NCBI RefSeq assembly: GCF_012911015.1
Contig: NZ_WVVV01000017.1
Span: 1 to 64,000, forward strand
Direction: 5' to 3'
Origin: Chelativorans sp. ZYF759
GTDB taxonomy: Bacteria; Pseudomonadota; Alphaproteobacteria; Rhizobiales; Rhizobiaceae
Length of the DNA: 64,000 nucleotides
The number at the start of each line of letters is the position of its first letter. Position 1 is the first letter of the stretch. This document shows, in pieces, positions 56,741-64,000 of the stretch. The notes below the pieces were generated by a model. That model saw only the letters and a list, made by a program, of their open reading frames with translations. It did not search any database and was not told where the DNA came from. A program made the translations under genes and the position numbers.

Positions 56741-58623
56741 GCGATACCACGAAAGTCTCCGCCGAATCGGGCTCGGTTTTCCAGACGCTCGTTCACTTGT
56801 GGCCCTATATGTGGCCCGATGACCGTCCCGACCTGAAGAGCCGCGTCTTATGGGCCTCCGTCTTTCTGGTCATTGCCAAGCTCATACTGGTGCTGGTGCC
56901 CTATTTCTTCAAATGGGCAACCGAAGCGCTGACCGGGGAATTCGAGCCGATAGACTGGGTACCTGCTGTGCTGCTGGCGCCCGTCATGCTGGTAATCGCC
57001 TACAATGTGGTGCGGGTGGTCCAACTCGGCTTCAACCAGCTGCGCGATGCGCTGTTTGCGCGCGTCGGCCAGCATGCCGTGAGGCAACTGGCCTTCAAGA
57101 CCTTCAAGCATATGCACGAACTGTCCCTGCGCTTCCATCTGGAGCGGCGGACCGGCGGGCTGTCACGCATCATCGAGCGCGGGGTGAAGGGGATCGAGGC
57201 GATCGTGCGCTTCACGATCCTCAATACGGTCCCGACCATCCTGGAATTTGCGCTGGTCGCGGTGATCTTCGCGATCACCTATGGCTGGATCTACGTGACG
57301 ATCATCGCGGCGACGCTGTGGCTCTACACATGGTTCACGGTCAAGGCGAGCGACTGGCGGATCGCGATTCGCCGGCAGATGAACGACAGCGATACCGAAG
57401 CCAACACCAAGGCGATCGACTCGCTGCTCAACTACGAAACCGTCAAATATTTCAACAATGAGGAGATGGAGGCGGAGCGCTTCGACCGTTCGATGGAACG
57501 TTACGAGGCGGCCGCCACCAAGACCTGGACGTCGCTCGGCTGGCTCAATTTCGGGCAGGGCCTGATCTTCGGCGTGGGCATGGCGGCGGTGATGGGGCTT
57601 TCGGCCTGGGAAGTCACGCGCGGCACGCAGACGATCGGCGATTTCGTGTTCATCAACGCCATGCTCATGCAGCTTTCGGTGCCGCTGAATTTTATCGGCT
57701 TCATCTATCGCGAGATCCGTCAGGGCATCACTGATATCGAGAACATGTTCGAGCTCCTGAACGTGCCGGCGGAGGTGCGCGACCGGGCCGGCGCCGCGCC
57801 GCTTGTGGTCCGGGAGGGCATGGTACGCTTCGACAATGTTCAGTTTTCCTACGATCCGAACCGGCGCATCCTCAAGGGCATCAGCTTCGAGGTGCCGGCC
57901 GGCAAGACAGTCGCCATCGTCGGGCCCTCGGGGGCGGGCAAGTCGACCATCTCGCGGCTGCTCTTCCGGTTCTACGAACCGCAATCGGGCACGATCTCCA
58001 TCGACGGTCAGAACATTGCCGACATTACCCAGAAATCGCTGCGCGAGGTGATCGGCATGGTTCCGCAGGATACGGTTCTGTTCAACGACACGATTGCCTA
58101 CAATGTCCGCTATGGCCGGTTTTCGGCCAGCCAGGAGGACATCGACAAGGCCGCCGAGATGGCCCAGATCGCCGGCTTCATCAAGCGGCTGCCCGAGGGC
58201 TACCGCACCATGGTGGGCGAACGCGGCCTCAAACTGTCCGGCGGCGAAAAACAACGCGTGGCCATTGCCCGCACCATATTGAAGGCGCCGCCGATCCTCA
58301 TCCTGGACGAGGCGACCTCGGCGCTCGATACGCAGACCGAACAGGAAATCCAGTCGGCGCTCGACACGGTCAGCCGTGGTCGCACGACCATCGTCATCGC
58401 CCACCGCCTCTCGACCGTCGTCAGTGCCGACGAGATCATTGTCCTGAAGGATGGCGAGATCGCCGAGCGGGGACGCCATGGGGAACTGTTGGAAAAGGCA
58501 GGCCTCTATGCGGCGATGTGGGACCGCCAGCGCGAGGCCACCGAGGCGGAGGAGCGATTGCGCAAGGCCCGCGAGGACGACGAGATGGGCGTCGTCGTTC
58601 GCCGTCGCCCCGCGGAGATCTGA
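56737..58623 (+). CDS. ATM1-type ABC exporter (half transporter, fused ATPase)
   Basis: The 628-residue protein has an N-terminal six-helix membrane domain (about 35-340) and a nucleotide-binding domain (about 360-605): Walker A GPSGAGKSTISRL near 397, Q loop GMVPQDTVLFNDT, signature LSGGEKQRVAIAR, Walker B PILILDEATSALD and switch His in IVIAHRLSTV. LHLERRTGGLSRIIERGVKGIEAI and FNNEEMEAERFD are characteristic of the Atm1/ABCB7/HMT1 group, which exports glutathione-linked sulfur or metal species. Translation starts at TTG 56737, overlapping the regulator stop by four bases. Pairing with a cysteine-rich ArsR repressor suggests a metal- or thiol-stress role. Confidence 0.92.
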   Translation: MSDTTKVSAESGSVFQTLVHLWPYMWPDDRPDLKSRVLWASVFLVIAKLILVLVPYFFKWATEALTGEFEPIDWVPAVLLAPVMLVIAYNVVRVVQLGFNQLRDALFARVGQHAVRQLAFKTFKHMHELSLRFHLERRTGGLSRIIERGVKGIEAIVRFTILNTVPTILEFALVAVIFAITYGWIYVTIIAATLWLYTWFTVKASDWRIAIRRQMNDSDTEANTKAIDSLLNYETVKYFNNEEMEAERFDRSMERYEAAATKTWTSLGWLNFGQGLIFGVGMAAVMGLSAWEVTRGTQTIGDFVFINAMLMQLSVPLNFIGFIYREIRQGITDIENMFELLNVPAEVRDRAGAAPLVVREGMVRFDNVQFSYDPNRRILKGISFEVPAGKTVAIVGPSGAGKSTISRLLFRFYEPQSGTISIDGQNIADITQKSLREVIGMVPQDTVLFNDTIAYNVRYGRFSASQEDIDKAAEMAQIAGFIKRLPEGYRTMVGERGLKLSGGEKQRVAIARTILKAPPILILDEATSALDTQTEQEIQSALDTVSRGRTTIVIAHRLSTVVSADEIIVLKDGEIAERGRHGELLEKAGLYAAMWDRQREATEAEERLRKAREDDEMGVVVRRRPAEI

Positions 58624-58705
58624 GCCGACGGCGGCAGGTTTCGTTGCGGGGCATTCCCGTTTGGTCTAAGCAGGCGCGGCAACAACGTCGAGGGCATTTC
58701 GCGTC

Positions 58706-59404
58706 ATGAGTCTGGTCGACACGATCAAGAACACCTTCGTTCCCATCAACCGGGAGGGCTGGCCGTTCATCGCGGGCTTCGCCGGGGTGACGCTCATCTT
58801 CGCGCTGTTTTCGACGACGCTGTTCTGGATCGGCCTCATCCTGACGGCCTGGTGCACCTACTTCTTCCGTGACCCGGAGCGTGTGACACCGGTCGACGAC
58901 CGGCTGGTCATCAGTCCTGCCGACGGCATCGTCAGTTCGGTCGGGCCCGCCATACCCCCGCGGGAACTCGATCTCGGCGCCGCCGAAATGACGCGCATTT
59001 CCGTCTTCATGAATGTCTTCTCGGTGCATGTGAACCGTGCGCCGGTGCGCGGCCGCATTACCCGGATCGAATATCGGGCCGGCAAGTTCCTCAACGCCGA
59101 AATGGACAAGGCGAGCATCGAGAACGAGCGCAACGGGGTGGTGATCGAGAGCCCCCATGGCGCCGTCGGCGTGGTCCAGGTGGCGGGGCTCGTTGCCCGA
59201 CGTATCGTGTGCTGGGTCGAACAAGGCAACGACCTGTCCGTGGGCGATCGTTTCGGCATCATCCGCTTCGGATCGCGGCTGGACGTGTACCTGCCGACGG
59301 CCGTCGTGCCGCGTGTCGCCGTCGGCCAGACGGCGATCGCGGGAGAAACCATCATTGCTGAATTCGGCGAGGCTTCGGCTCTGCCGCTGGTCAGGATCAG
59401 CTGA
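58706..59404 (+). CDS. psd: Phosphatidylserine decarboxylase (type II, short form)
   Basis: This 232-residue membrane-associated enzyme converts phosphatidylserine to phosphatidylethanolamine. It is the short, archaeal-like form common in rhizobia. Two helices lie at about 20-50, then [30 protein letters not shown] and the self-cleavage motif GS within [11 protein letters not shown] near 189, where Ser becomes the pyruvoyl cofactor. pssA, the preceding pathway step, starts right after the stop. Confidence 0.95.
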   Translation: MSLVDTIKNTFVPINREGWPFIAGFAGVTLIFALFSTTLFWIGLILTAWCTYFFRDPERVTPVDDRLVISPADGIVSSVGPAIPPRELDLGAAEMTRISVFMNVFSVHVNRAPVRGRITRIEYRAGKFLNAEMDKASIENERNGVVIESPHGAVGVVQVAGLVARRIVCWVEQGNDLSVGDRFGIIRFGSRLDVYLPTAVVPRVAVGQTAIAGETIIAEFGEASALPLVRIS

Positions 59405-60208
59405 GTGCCACGCGGCCCCGATGACAGCCGCATGAAACGGCGGCGCAGGTTGCCGGCCATCCCGTTCAAGCTGTTCGTCCCCAACCTCATTACCGTCCTT
59501 GCAATCTGCGCGGGTCTGTCCGGGGTAAGGATGGCGCTGGAAGGGCGCATCGACATCGCCGTGATGCTGGTGCTGGTGGCTGCGCTCCTCGATGCCGTCG
59601 ACGGCAAGGTGGCGCGTCTTCTCAAAGCAACTTCGCCCTTTGGCGCGCAGATGGATTCGCTGGCCGACATCGTCAATTTCGGGGTCGCACCGGCGCTGGT
59701 ATTGTATGTGTTCGTGCTCGAAATGGCCGGGGCAATCGGCTGGACGGCCGCCCTCATCTACGCCATCGCCTGTGGCCTTCGTCTGGCACGCTTCAACATC
59801 ATGCTGGACGACCCTGATCGACCGGTGTGGAAGAATGACTATTTCGTGGGCGTGCCCGCTCCGGCCGGCGCGATCCTCGTCATGCTGCCGATCTATCTGG
59901 GGCTGCTGGGCCTTGAGGTCGATACCGGGTTCGCGCTGGTGGCGGGCGTCTATGTCGTCTTTGTCGGCGTGCTCATGATCAGCCAACTGCCCGTTTATTC
60001 CGGCAAGGCAAGCGGGCCACGGGTGCGCCGCGACCTTGTTATGCCGCTGATGCTGCTCATCGTCGCCTATGTGGCATTGCTGGCGAGCTTCACCTGGTTC
60101 ACTCTGACCTTATCCGTCCTGGCGTTTCTGGTCTTTCTCCCGTTCAGCTACAGGGCATATCGTCGGCGCGAGAAGCAGAGCCTCCCGCCGTTGCCGAAAG
60201 AAGGCTGA
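59405..60208 (+). CDS. pssA: CDP-diacylglycerol:serine O-phosphatidyltransferase
   Basis: This 267-residue polytopic membrane enzyme makes phosphatidylserine from CDP-diacylglycerol and serine, feeding Psd. The CDP-alcohol phosphotransferase signature is complete: DAVDGKVARLLKATSPFGAQMDSLAD (D..DG..AR...G...D...D) near residue 62. The GTG start at 59405 directly follows the psd stop; an ATG nine codons later (59432, MKRRRR) is an equally plausible start. Its end comes 7 bases before the end of the convergent Aas-like gene. Confidence 0.94.
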   Translation: MPRGPDDSRMKRRRRLPAIPFKLFVPNLITVLAICAGLSGVRMALEGRIDIAVMLVLVAALLDAVDGKVARLLKATSPFGAQMDSLADIVNFGVAPALVLYVFVLEMAGAIGWTAALIYAIACGLRLARFNIMLDDPDRPVWKNDYFVGVPAPAGAILVMLPIYLGLLGLEVDTGFALVAGVYVVFVGVLMISQLPVYSGKASGPRVRRDLVMPLMLLIVAYVALLASFTWFTLTLSVLAFLVFLPFSYRAYRRREKQSLPPLPKEG

Positions 60209-60215
60209 CTAAGCG

Positions 60216-62426
60216 TCAGGCTGCCTTGGTGCGGGAGCGGCCGACCGATGCGGCGACGATTTCGCGCGCCCGCGCCTCGTCGGGAAGGCCGTCCTTGCCC
60301 AGAGGGAGGGCCGGTATCGTGATGATCTCGGAGGGTAGGAGGCTGTCTTCGAGGCCTAGCGAGCGTGCGAGCTTTCTCAGCGTTGCCTTGTCGGCATCGA
60401 TCTGCGTGGTCAGAAGAACAATCCGTTCGCCCTTGCGCCGGTCTTCTGCCGCCACGGCCAGATGATGGGATTGCGGCCACGCGCGCGCGGCCACGGCTTC
60501 GACCGGCGAAAGCGGTCGTTGGTTGCCATCCAGGGTCGCGAAACGGTCCGCACGGCCGAGCCAGTGGATGAAACCTTCGCGGTCCAGGCTCACGAGAGTA
60601 CCGGTATCGACCCAGCCCTGCGGCGAAGCTTCCGGACGGTCGGGATCATTCGCGTAGATGCCCTCAGGCAGGGCCATGCCGGATGGTGAGACCTGTAGTT
60701 GTCCCCCGCGCTCGATGCCCGGGATATGCAGCAATCTGTGTCGCAGCGAAGGCAGGACGCGGCCAAGCGTGCCGGCTCGCCGGTGGCTCGCGCTGGAAAG
60801 GGTTACGAGCCCTGTTTCGCCAGCAGGGGCGAAGGCCTCAAGGATTTCTATTCCGGGCTGGAGAGGCGGAAGAGCTACATAGGCGTGAGACTTGCCGTTT
60901 CGGCACGCGATGACGCGCAGATGGGTCGCATCATTTTGTCCTGCGGCGACAACCGTTTGCGCCTGATCGACCGGGACGAGCACGATCACGGTCCCGTCGA
61001 GATTGAGGATGGTGGGATCGACATCCCCGCTGTCCTGAATCCTGAACGGCGTTCCGCTCGCCAAAGGCAGGAGCATGCCGACCGTCAGGCCAACCGTATG
61101 CGTTGGGGGAAGAGTGCTGACGAAAGCGCGCGCGTCGCGCAGCCTCAGCCGTGCGGCCGCCTGAGCCACCGAGGCCAGCAGACGGCGATGCGAAAGCGGC
61201 AGCAAATCTCCGCCGCCATCGTTTGCCGGCAGCAAGACGGCCGGGACATCGGGCGAGGGGTGCGCCACGGGCCGATGGCGCATCAGGCCCGCAACGAGGC
61301 GATGGCCCGCGCCCGCAGCGTCCAGGATGTCCTCCAGATATTGGATGCGGGCGCCTGCCGACGCCATGGCCGCGAGCATTAGCTGGCTGGTTTCGTCGGT
61401 AAGCTGGCGACTCGTCAGGACCTTTCGAATGGGGGCCTGCTGGATTGTTCTCGAAAGAACCTCCGGCCCGACGGTGTTGTCGAGCAGGACCGCCCCAACG
61501 CCTGCCGACTGGGTTGCCAGGAAAGCCGGGACGAGGCGAGTTGACCCGGGCAGGTACAAGCCAACCAGATCGCCTTCCTGCGTTTTGCGGGCGATTCGGT
61601 CGGCAATGAGCCGCGCTTCGCGCAATATCTCGCCGAAGGTGAAGACCTGGCCCGGTCCCGCCAAGTGGATTACGTGTTCATTGCCAAACCTCCTTCCAGC
61701 GCGCGCCACGGCCATGAAGCTGGTGCCGAGATGCTCCTTGTCGCAGATTCGGGTCTGTGCGACGCGATCGAACAACGCGTTGGATGCAGTGATCATGGTC
61801 TCGCCTGGCCGCTGGCGGAGTTCCGCTATCGTGGCGGGTGAAACAACGCTCAGAGCAAGCCCGGGCCGGGGCCAAGCACGGATGGGAGCACGCCGGGAAC
61901 GGTCGGAGACAGCGCCGCCGGGCGCGCCCAAACGTATCGGCACGATGGCGGCATCCGCCTTGAGGGCGATGCGGCCGACAGCCCTGAACAGCCTGAAGGC
62001 GCGGGTGTCGGGCTCGGCGTCGTCGGGGAGGTAGACGGCGATGGAACCGTTGCCGCGCAGCAGCCGCACAAGCCGCCGGCTCACGAAGACATGGGTTGCA
62101 TTGAACGGAATGGTGCGCGCCAGATCGCGATACGGCTCCATCCACCAAGACTTGGCCGTGTCGTGATCCAAGATATGGAGTGTATCCGCAGGCAGCAGCG
62201 ACAGCATAACCGCGGGGTCGAGCCGGGACCGGTGGGAGACGACATAGATCGTTCCGCGGCCCTTGGCCAAAGGCAGAGGGCCGTCGTTCCGGATGATGAA
62301 GACGGCCTTCACGGGAGCGTAAAGCAGGGCCTGACGGAAGGAAATTCGCAACCTGAAAGCCAGGTACCCGGCCGCCACCGCCCAAAGGCACGCCACTCCA
62401 GCCAGGCAAGAAAGGGCCCAAACCAT
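60216..62426 (-). CDS. Aas-like fusion: PlsC-type acyltransferase plus degenerate acyl-ACP synthetase domain
   Basis: The 736-residue protein has an N-terminal membrane helix (4-25), an acyltransferase domain with SHRSRLD (H-x4-D, His65 and Asp70) and AVYLPDDAEPDTRAF in place of the usual PEGTR block, then an AMP-binding domain. The C-terminal half follows E. coli Aas (2-acyl-glycerophosphoethanolamine acyltransferase/acyl-ACP synthetase): GTLGRVLP, HIPGIERGGQLQV, VDTGTLVSLDREGFIHWLGRADRFA and the terminal LGKDGLPDEARARE. However, the nucleotide loop (TSGSEGHPKG in Aas) is replaced by PANDGGGDLLP at about residues 395-410 (61203-61245). It probably repairs lysophospholipid, fitting psd and pssA next to it, but adenylation may be lost. 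Confidence 0.82.
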   Translation of the reverse strand: MVWALSCLAGVACLWAVAAGYLAFRLRISFRQALLYAPVKAVFIIRNDGPLPLAKGRGTIYVVSHRSRLDPAVMLSLLPADTLHILDHDTAKSWWMEPYRDLARTIPFNATHVFVSRRLVRLLRGNGSIAVYLPDDAEPDTRAFRLFRAVGRIALKADAAIVPIRLGAPGGAVSDRSRRAPIRAWPRPGLALSVVSPATIAELRQRPGETMITASNALFDRVAQTRICDKEHLGTSFMAVARAGRRFGNEHVIHLAGPGQVFTFGEILREARLIADRIARKTQEGDLVGLYLPGSTRLVPAFLATQSAGVGAVLLDNTVGPEVLSRTIQQAPIRKVLTSRQLTDETSQLMLAAMASAGARIQYLEDILDAAGAGHRLVAGLMRHRPVAHPSPDVPAVLLPANDGGGDLLPLSHRRLLASVAQAAARLRLRDARAFVSTLPPTHTVGLTVGMLLPLASGTPFRIQDSGDVDPTILNLDGTVIVLVPVDQAQTVVAAGQNDATHLRVIACRNGKSHAYVALPPLQPGIEILEAFAPAGETGLVTLSSASHRRAGTLGRVLPSLRHRLLHIPGIERGGQLQVSPSGMALPEGIYANDPDRPEASPQGWVDTGTLVSLDREGFIHWLGRADRFATLDGNQRPLSPVEAVAARAWPQSHHLAVAAEDRRKGERIVLLTTQIDADKATLRKLARSLGLEDSLLPSEIITIPALPLGKDGLPDEARAREIVAASVGRSRTKAA

Positions 62427-62859
62427 TTCGACCTCCGGCAGCCTTCCGCCTCGGCTCTTGCCGACCGCACCCCCTCAGCGTAGCGGATGAGACGCCGAGG
62501 TCAACGCGTTTCCGATCCGGACCACGCTGCTCTCACCAAACGGGTTGGAGGTTGCGGGGTTCCGGGCAATTGTGCCTCGTGGCGCGGGAGAAGAACCGAT
62601 GGAGCCTGGGCCTTTCCCTGCGTGAGCCTTGCAAAGCGCGAGATATCCTGTATATCCGCGCCAATCTGCCGGTCTCGTCTGGGGGCTGAACGGAAGGCCG
62701 TGGGTTTTCCCATGTCGAGGACAATGAGGTCCTCAGCTTCCCGTGTCTCCGCTCTCGACCGTCTCGAATGCGCCTTTCTTTCCACCATCGGTGGAAAAGA
62801 GAAGTCGCGGAGGCTTAGCCGTCGAGTCCGGCCAGAGGAACAGAAAGGCAAGACACCAA
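62427..62859. other. Divergent region and leader of the rpsF operon
   Basis: No gene is convincing in these 433 bases. TTGCAA (62629-62634) and TATATC (62651-62656) are a weak candidate promoter. A perfect hairpin TTTCCACC-atc-GGTGGAAA lies near 62779-62797, about 65 bases before rpsF, in the part that would be its untranslated leader. A leader of this kind may carry the S6:S18 autoregulatory RNA element known from other bacteria, but I could not identify its motif with confidence. Confidence 0.4.
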
Positions 62860-63327
62860 ATGTCACTTTACGAGCACGTGTTCCTTGCCAGGCAGGATCT
62901 GTCGCAGCAGCAGGTCGATGCCCTTGTCGAACATTACAAGGGTATCATCGAAGCTGGCGGCGGTTCGCTGGGCAGGGTCGAGAACTGGGGCCTCAAGTCC
63001 CTGGCTTTCCGGGTCAAGAAGAACCGTAAGGCTTATTATACGCTGATGGACATCGATGCGCCCTCTGCGGCAGTGGCCGAGATGGAACGTCAGATGGGTC
63101 TGTCGGAAGATATCCTTCGCTTCATGACCATCAAGGTCGAAGCGCACGAGGAAGGTCCTTCCGCGATGATGCAGAAGCGCGACGATCGTGGTGATCGCGG
63201 TCCGCGTGGCGATCGCGGTCCTCGCGGCGACAGGGATCGTGGCGATCGTGATCGTGGTGATCGCGGCGATCGGGGGCCGCGCCCGCCGCGCGAAGGCCAG
63301 TCCCAGGGTGAAGGAGCAAGCGCATAA
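62860..63327 (+). CDS. rpsF: Ribosomal protein S6
   Basis: The 155-residue small-subunit protein binds S18 and the central domain of 16S rRNA. The core matches S6 ([70 protein letters not shown]). After about residue 107 follows a long disordered tail of RGD/DRG/RGP repeats, longer than the E. coli tail. ATG 62860 gives the normal start; the frame is open upstream. The stop overlaps the rpsR start by one base. Confidence 0.95.
   Translation: MSLYEHVFLARQDLSQQQVDALVEHYKGIIEAGGGSLGRVENWGLKSLAFRVKKNRKAYYTLMDIDAPSAAVAEMERQMGLSEDILRFMTIKVEAHEEGPSAMMQKRDDRGDRGPRGDRGPRGDRDRGDRDRGDRGDRGPRPPREGQSQGEGASA
63181..63290 (+). repeat. Short GATCG/GGCGATCG-rich repeats in the rpsF 3' end
   Basis: The DNA for the S6 tail is built of imperfect 9-15 base units such as GATCGTGGTGATCGCG and CGTGGCGATCGCGGTC, encoding repeated R-G-D and D-R-G triplets. 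Such repeats are prone to length change by slippage. Confidence 0.7.
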
Positions 63328-63575
63328 TGGTCGACATCAATCAGATCCCCACGCGCCGGCCCTTCCATCGCCGCCGCAAGACCTGCCCGTTCTCGGGCGC
63401 CAATGCCCCGAAGATCGACTACAAGGACGTACGTCTTCTGCAGCGCTATATTTCGGAGCGCGGAAAGATCGTGCCGTCGCGCATCACTGCCGTCAGCCAG
63501 AAGAAGCAGCGCGAGCTCGCCAAGGCGATCAAGCGCGCGCGTTTCCTGGGCCTTCTGCCCTACGTGGTGAAGTGA
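63327..63575 (+). CDS. rpsR: Ribosomal protein S18
   Basis: This 82-residue small-subunit protein partners S6. [71 protein letters not shown] is the standard S18 pattern, shown here only in outline: an RRK-rich start, a single Cys and the SRITAV segment. ATG overlaps the rpsF stop by one base (TAATG). Confidence 0.96.
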   Translation: MVDINQIPTRRPFHRRRKTCPFSGANAPKIDYKDVRLLQRYISERGKIVPSRITAVSQKKQRELAKAIKRARFLGLLPYVVK

Positions 63576-63582
63576 TCTTGCT

Positions 63583-63602
63583 GCGGGCGGTTCGCCGCCC
63601 GC
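63583..63602 (+). terminator. Hairpin with UUCG loop between rpsR and rplI
   Basis: GCGGGCGG-TTCG-CCGCCCGC is a perfect 8-base stem with the very stable UUCG tetraloop, just after the rpsR stop. No T run follows, so it may protect the mRNA end, attenuate, or be a processing site rather than a full terminator. Confidence 0.5.
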
Positions 63603-63780
63603 GCTTACCCCTCCGCGACGGGCGCGGGACGGGTTCAACAAATCCCGGGTTGGGGCGCCGTGGGCGTCCCTAACTGCCCCGACGGGCAGGACAGCGACCG
63701 AGAAGCCACCGTGCTTTAGAGGCGTCCTTGCCCGTCCCCCGATTCTGCCGTCATCGACGGCGCAGACAAAGGACAAGGAC

Positions 63781-64000
63781 ATGCAAGTCATCCTTCTCGA
63801 GCGTATCGCCAAGCTCGGCCAAATGGGCGAAGAAGTTAAGGTGCGCGATGGTTTTGCGCGCAACTTCCTCCTCCCTCAGGGCAAGGCGCTGCGCGCCAAT
63901 GACGCCAACCGCAAACGTTTCGATTCCCAGCGGTCGCAACTCGAAGCCCGTGATCTCGAGCGCAAGAGCGACGCGCAGAAGGTCGCCGAAAAGATCGACG
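63781..64000 (+). CDS. rplI: Ribosomal protein L9 (partial, cut by window end)
   Basis: The first 73 residues of L9 are present: [20 protein letters not shown], then [20 protein letters not shown], the conserved N-terminal domain, continuing into the long connecting helix (rich in Arg, Lys, Asp). The start ATG 63781 has an AAGGACAAGGAC purine run ahead. The 205 bases between rpsR and this gene hold the UUCG hairpin and no other visible gene. Confidence 0.95.
   Translation, partial: MQVILLERIAKLGQMGEEVKVRDGFARNFLLPQGKALRANDANRKRFDSQRSQLEARDLERKSDAQKVAEKID

Noticed and set aside
62779-62797. S6:S18 autoregulatory element in the rpsF leader
   Set aside because: A clear hairpin is present in the right place, but I could not identify the bulged recognition bases described for that element, so I list it only as a hairpin in the leader.
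63181-63290. CRISPR-like repeats
   Set aside because: The repeats are short, imperfect, without unique spacers and lie in frame inside rpsF, coding for an RGD/DRG tail.

Overview
The window looks like chromosomal DNA of a high-GC alphaproteobacterium of the order Hyphomicrobiales (Rhizobiales), most likely near Mesorhizobium and other Phyllobacteriaceae. The support is the gene order (mraZ to murB, then ddl-ftsQ-ftsA-ftsZ-lpxC-bamD-recN-ligA), an FtsZ with a long proline- and glutamine-rich linker, a DNPR-type (meso-diaminopimelate) MurE, the psd-pssA pair and dense 1 to 4 base gene overlaps. The genus is inferred from gene content; no marker was searched.

Left edge (1-765): the 3' end of an IS3-family transposase with its terminal repeat, about 300 bases of unassigned accessory DNA, then a 46-base 3' fragment of a tRNA-Val(GAC) gene ending in CCA at 511. 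The fragment has no 5' half. It is best read as the attachment-site scar of an integrated element lying to the left. Ordinary chromosome starts with ugd at 766.

From 766 to 15505 are housekeeping and envelope genes: ugd, a drug/metabolite transporter, an ornithine/lysine decarboxylase coupled to a VOC protein, a secreted ClpP-fold protein, an ECF sigma factor with a DUF6768 membrane partner, four peptidoglycan-cleaving enzymes (MltB type, GH25, amidase, SLT), a serine hydrolase, a small lipoprotein, an aldo/keto reductase, a TerB/J-domain protein, the RNase P RNA gene and a cystathionine-lyase-like enzyme. From 15641 to 40839 is the division and cell wall (dcw) cluster, introduced by four 10-base-phased CCCN boxes that look like a MraZ operator, and followed by lipid A (lpxC), outer membrane assembly (bamD) and DNA repair/ligation (recN, ligA).

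From 40923 to the end are azlCD, aminopeptidase P, a DUF1127-like small protein, prmA, a SCO copper chaperone, an acyltransferase of the phosphonate-associated family, an ArgO/LysE exporter, cysS, two GFA proteins, cimA, a RarD-type transporter, a LOG-family enzyme, a large acidic LysM protein, an ArsR regulator coupled to an ATM1-type exporter, the phospholipid genes psd and pssA beside an Aas-like fusion protein, and the ribosomal genes rpsF, rpsR and rplI (cut by the window end).

The most interesting items are the ArsR/ATM1 pair (a cysteine-cluster regulator whose start codon lies in a perfect 16-base inverted repeat), the Aas-like protein that has lost its nucleotide-binding signature, the compositional patch inside cysS, the tRNA att scar and the MraZ-like operator. 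I did not find a convincing wholly new multi-gene system; most of the window is conserved core genome.
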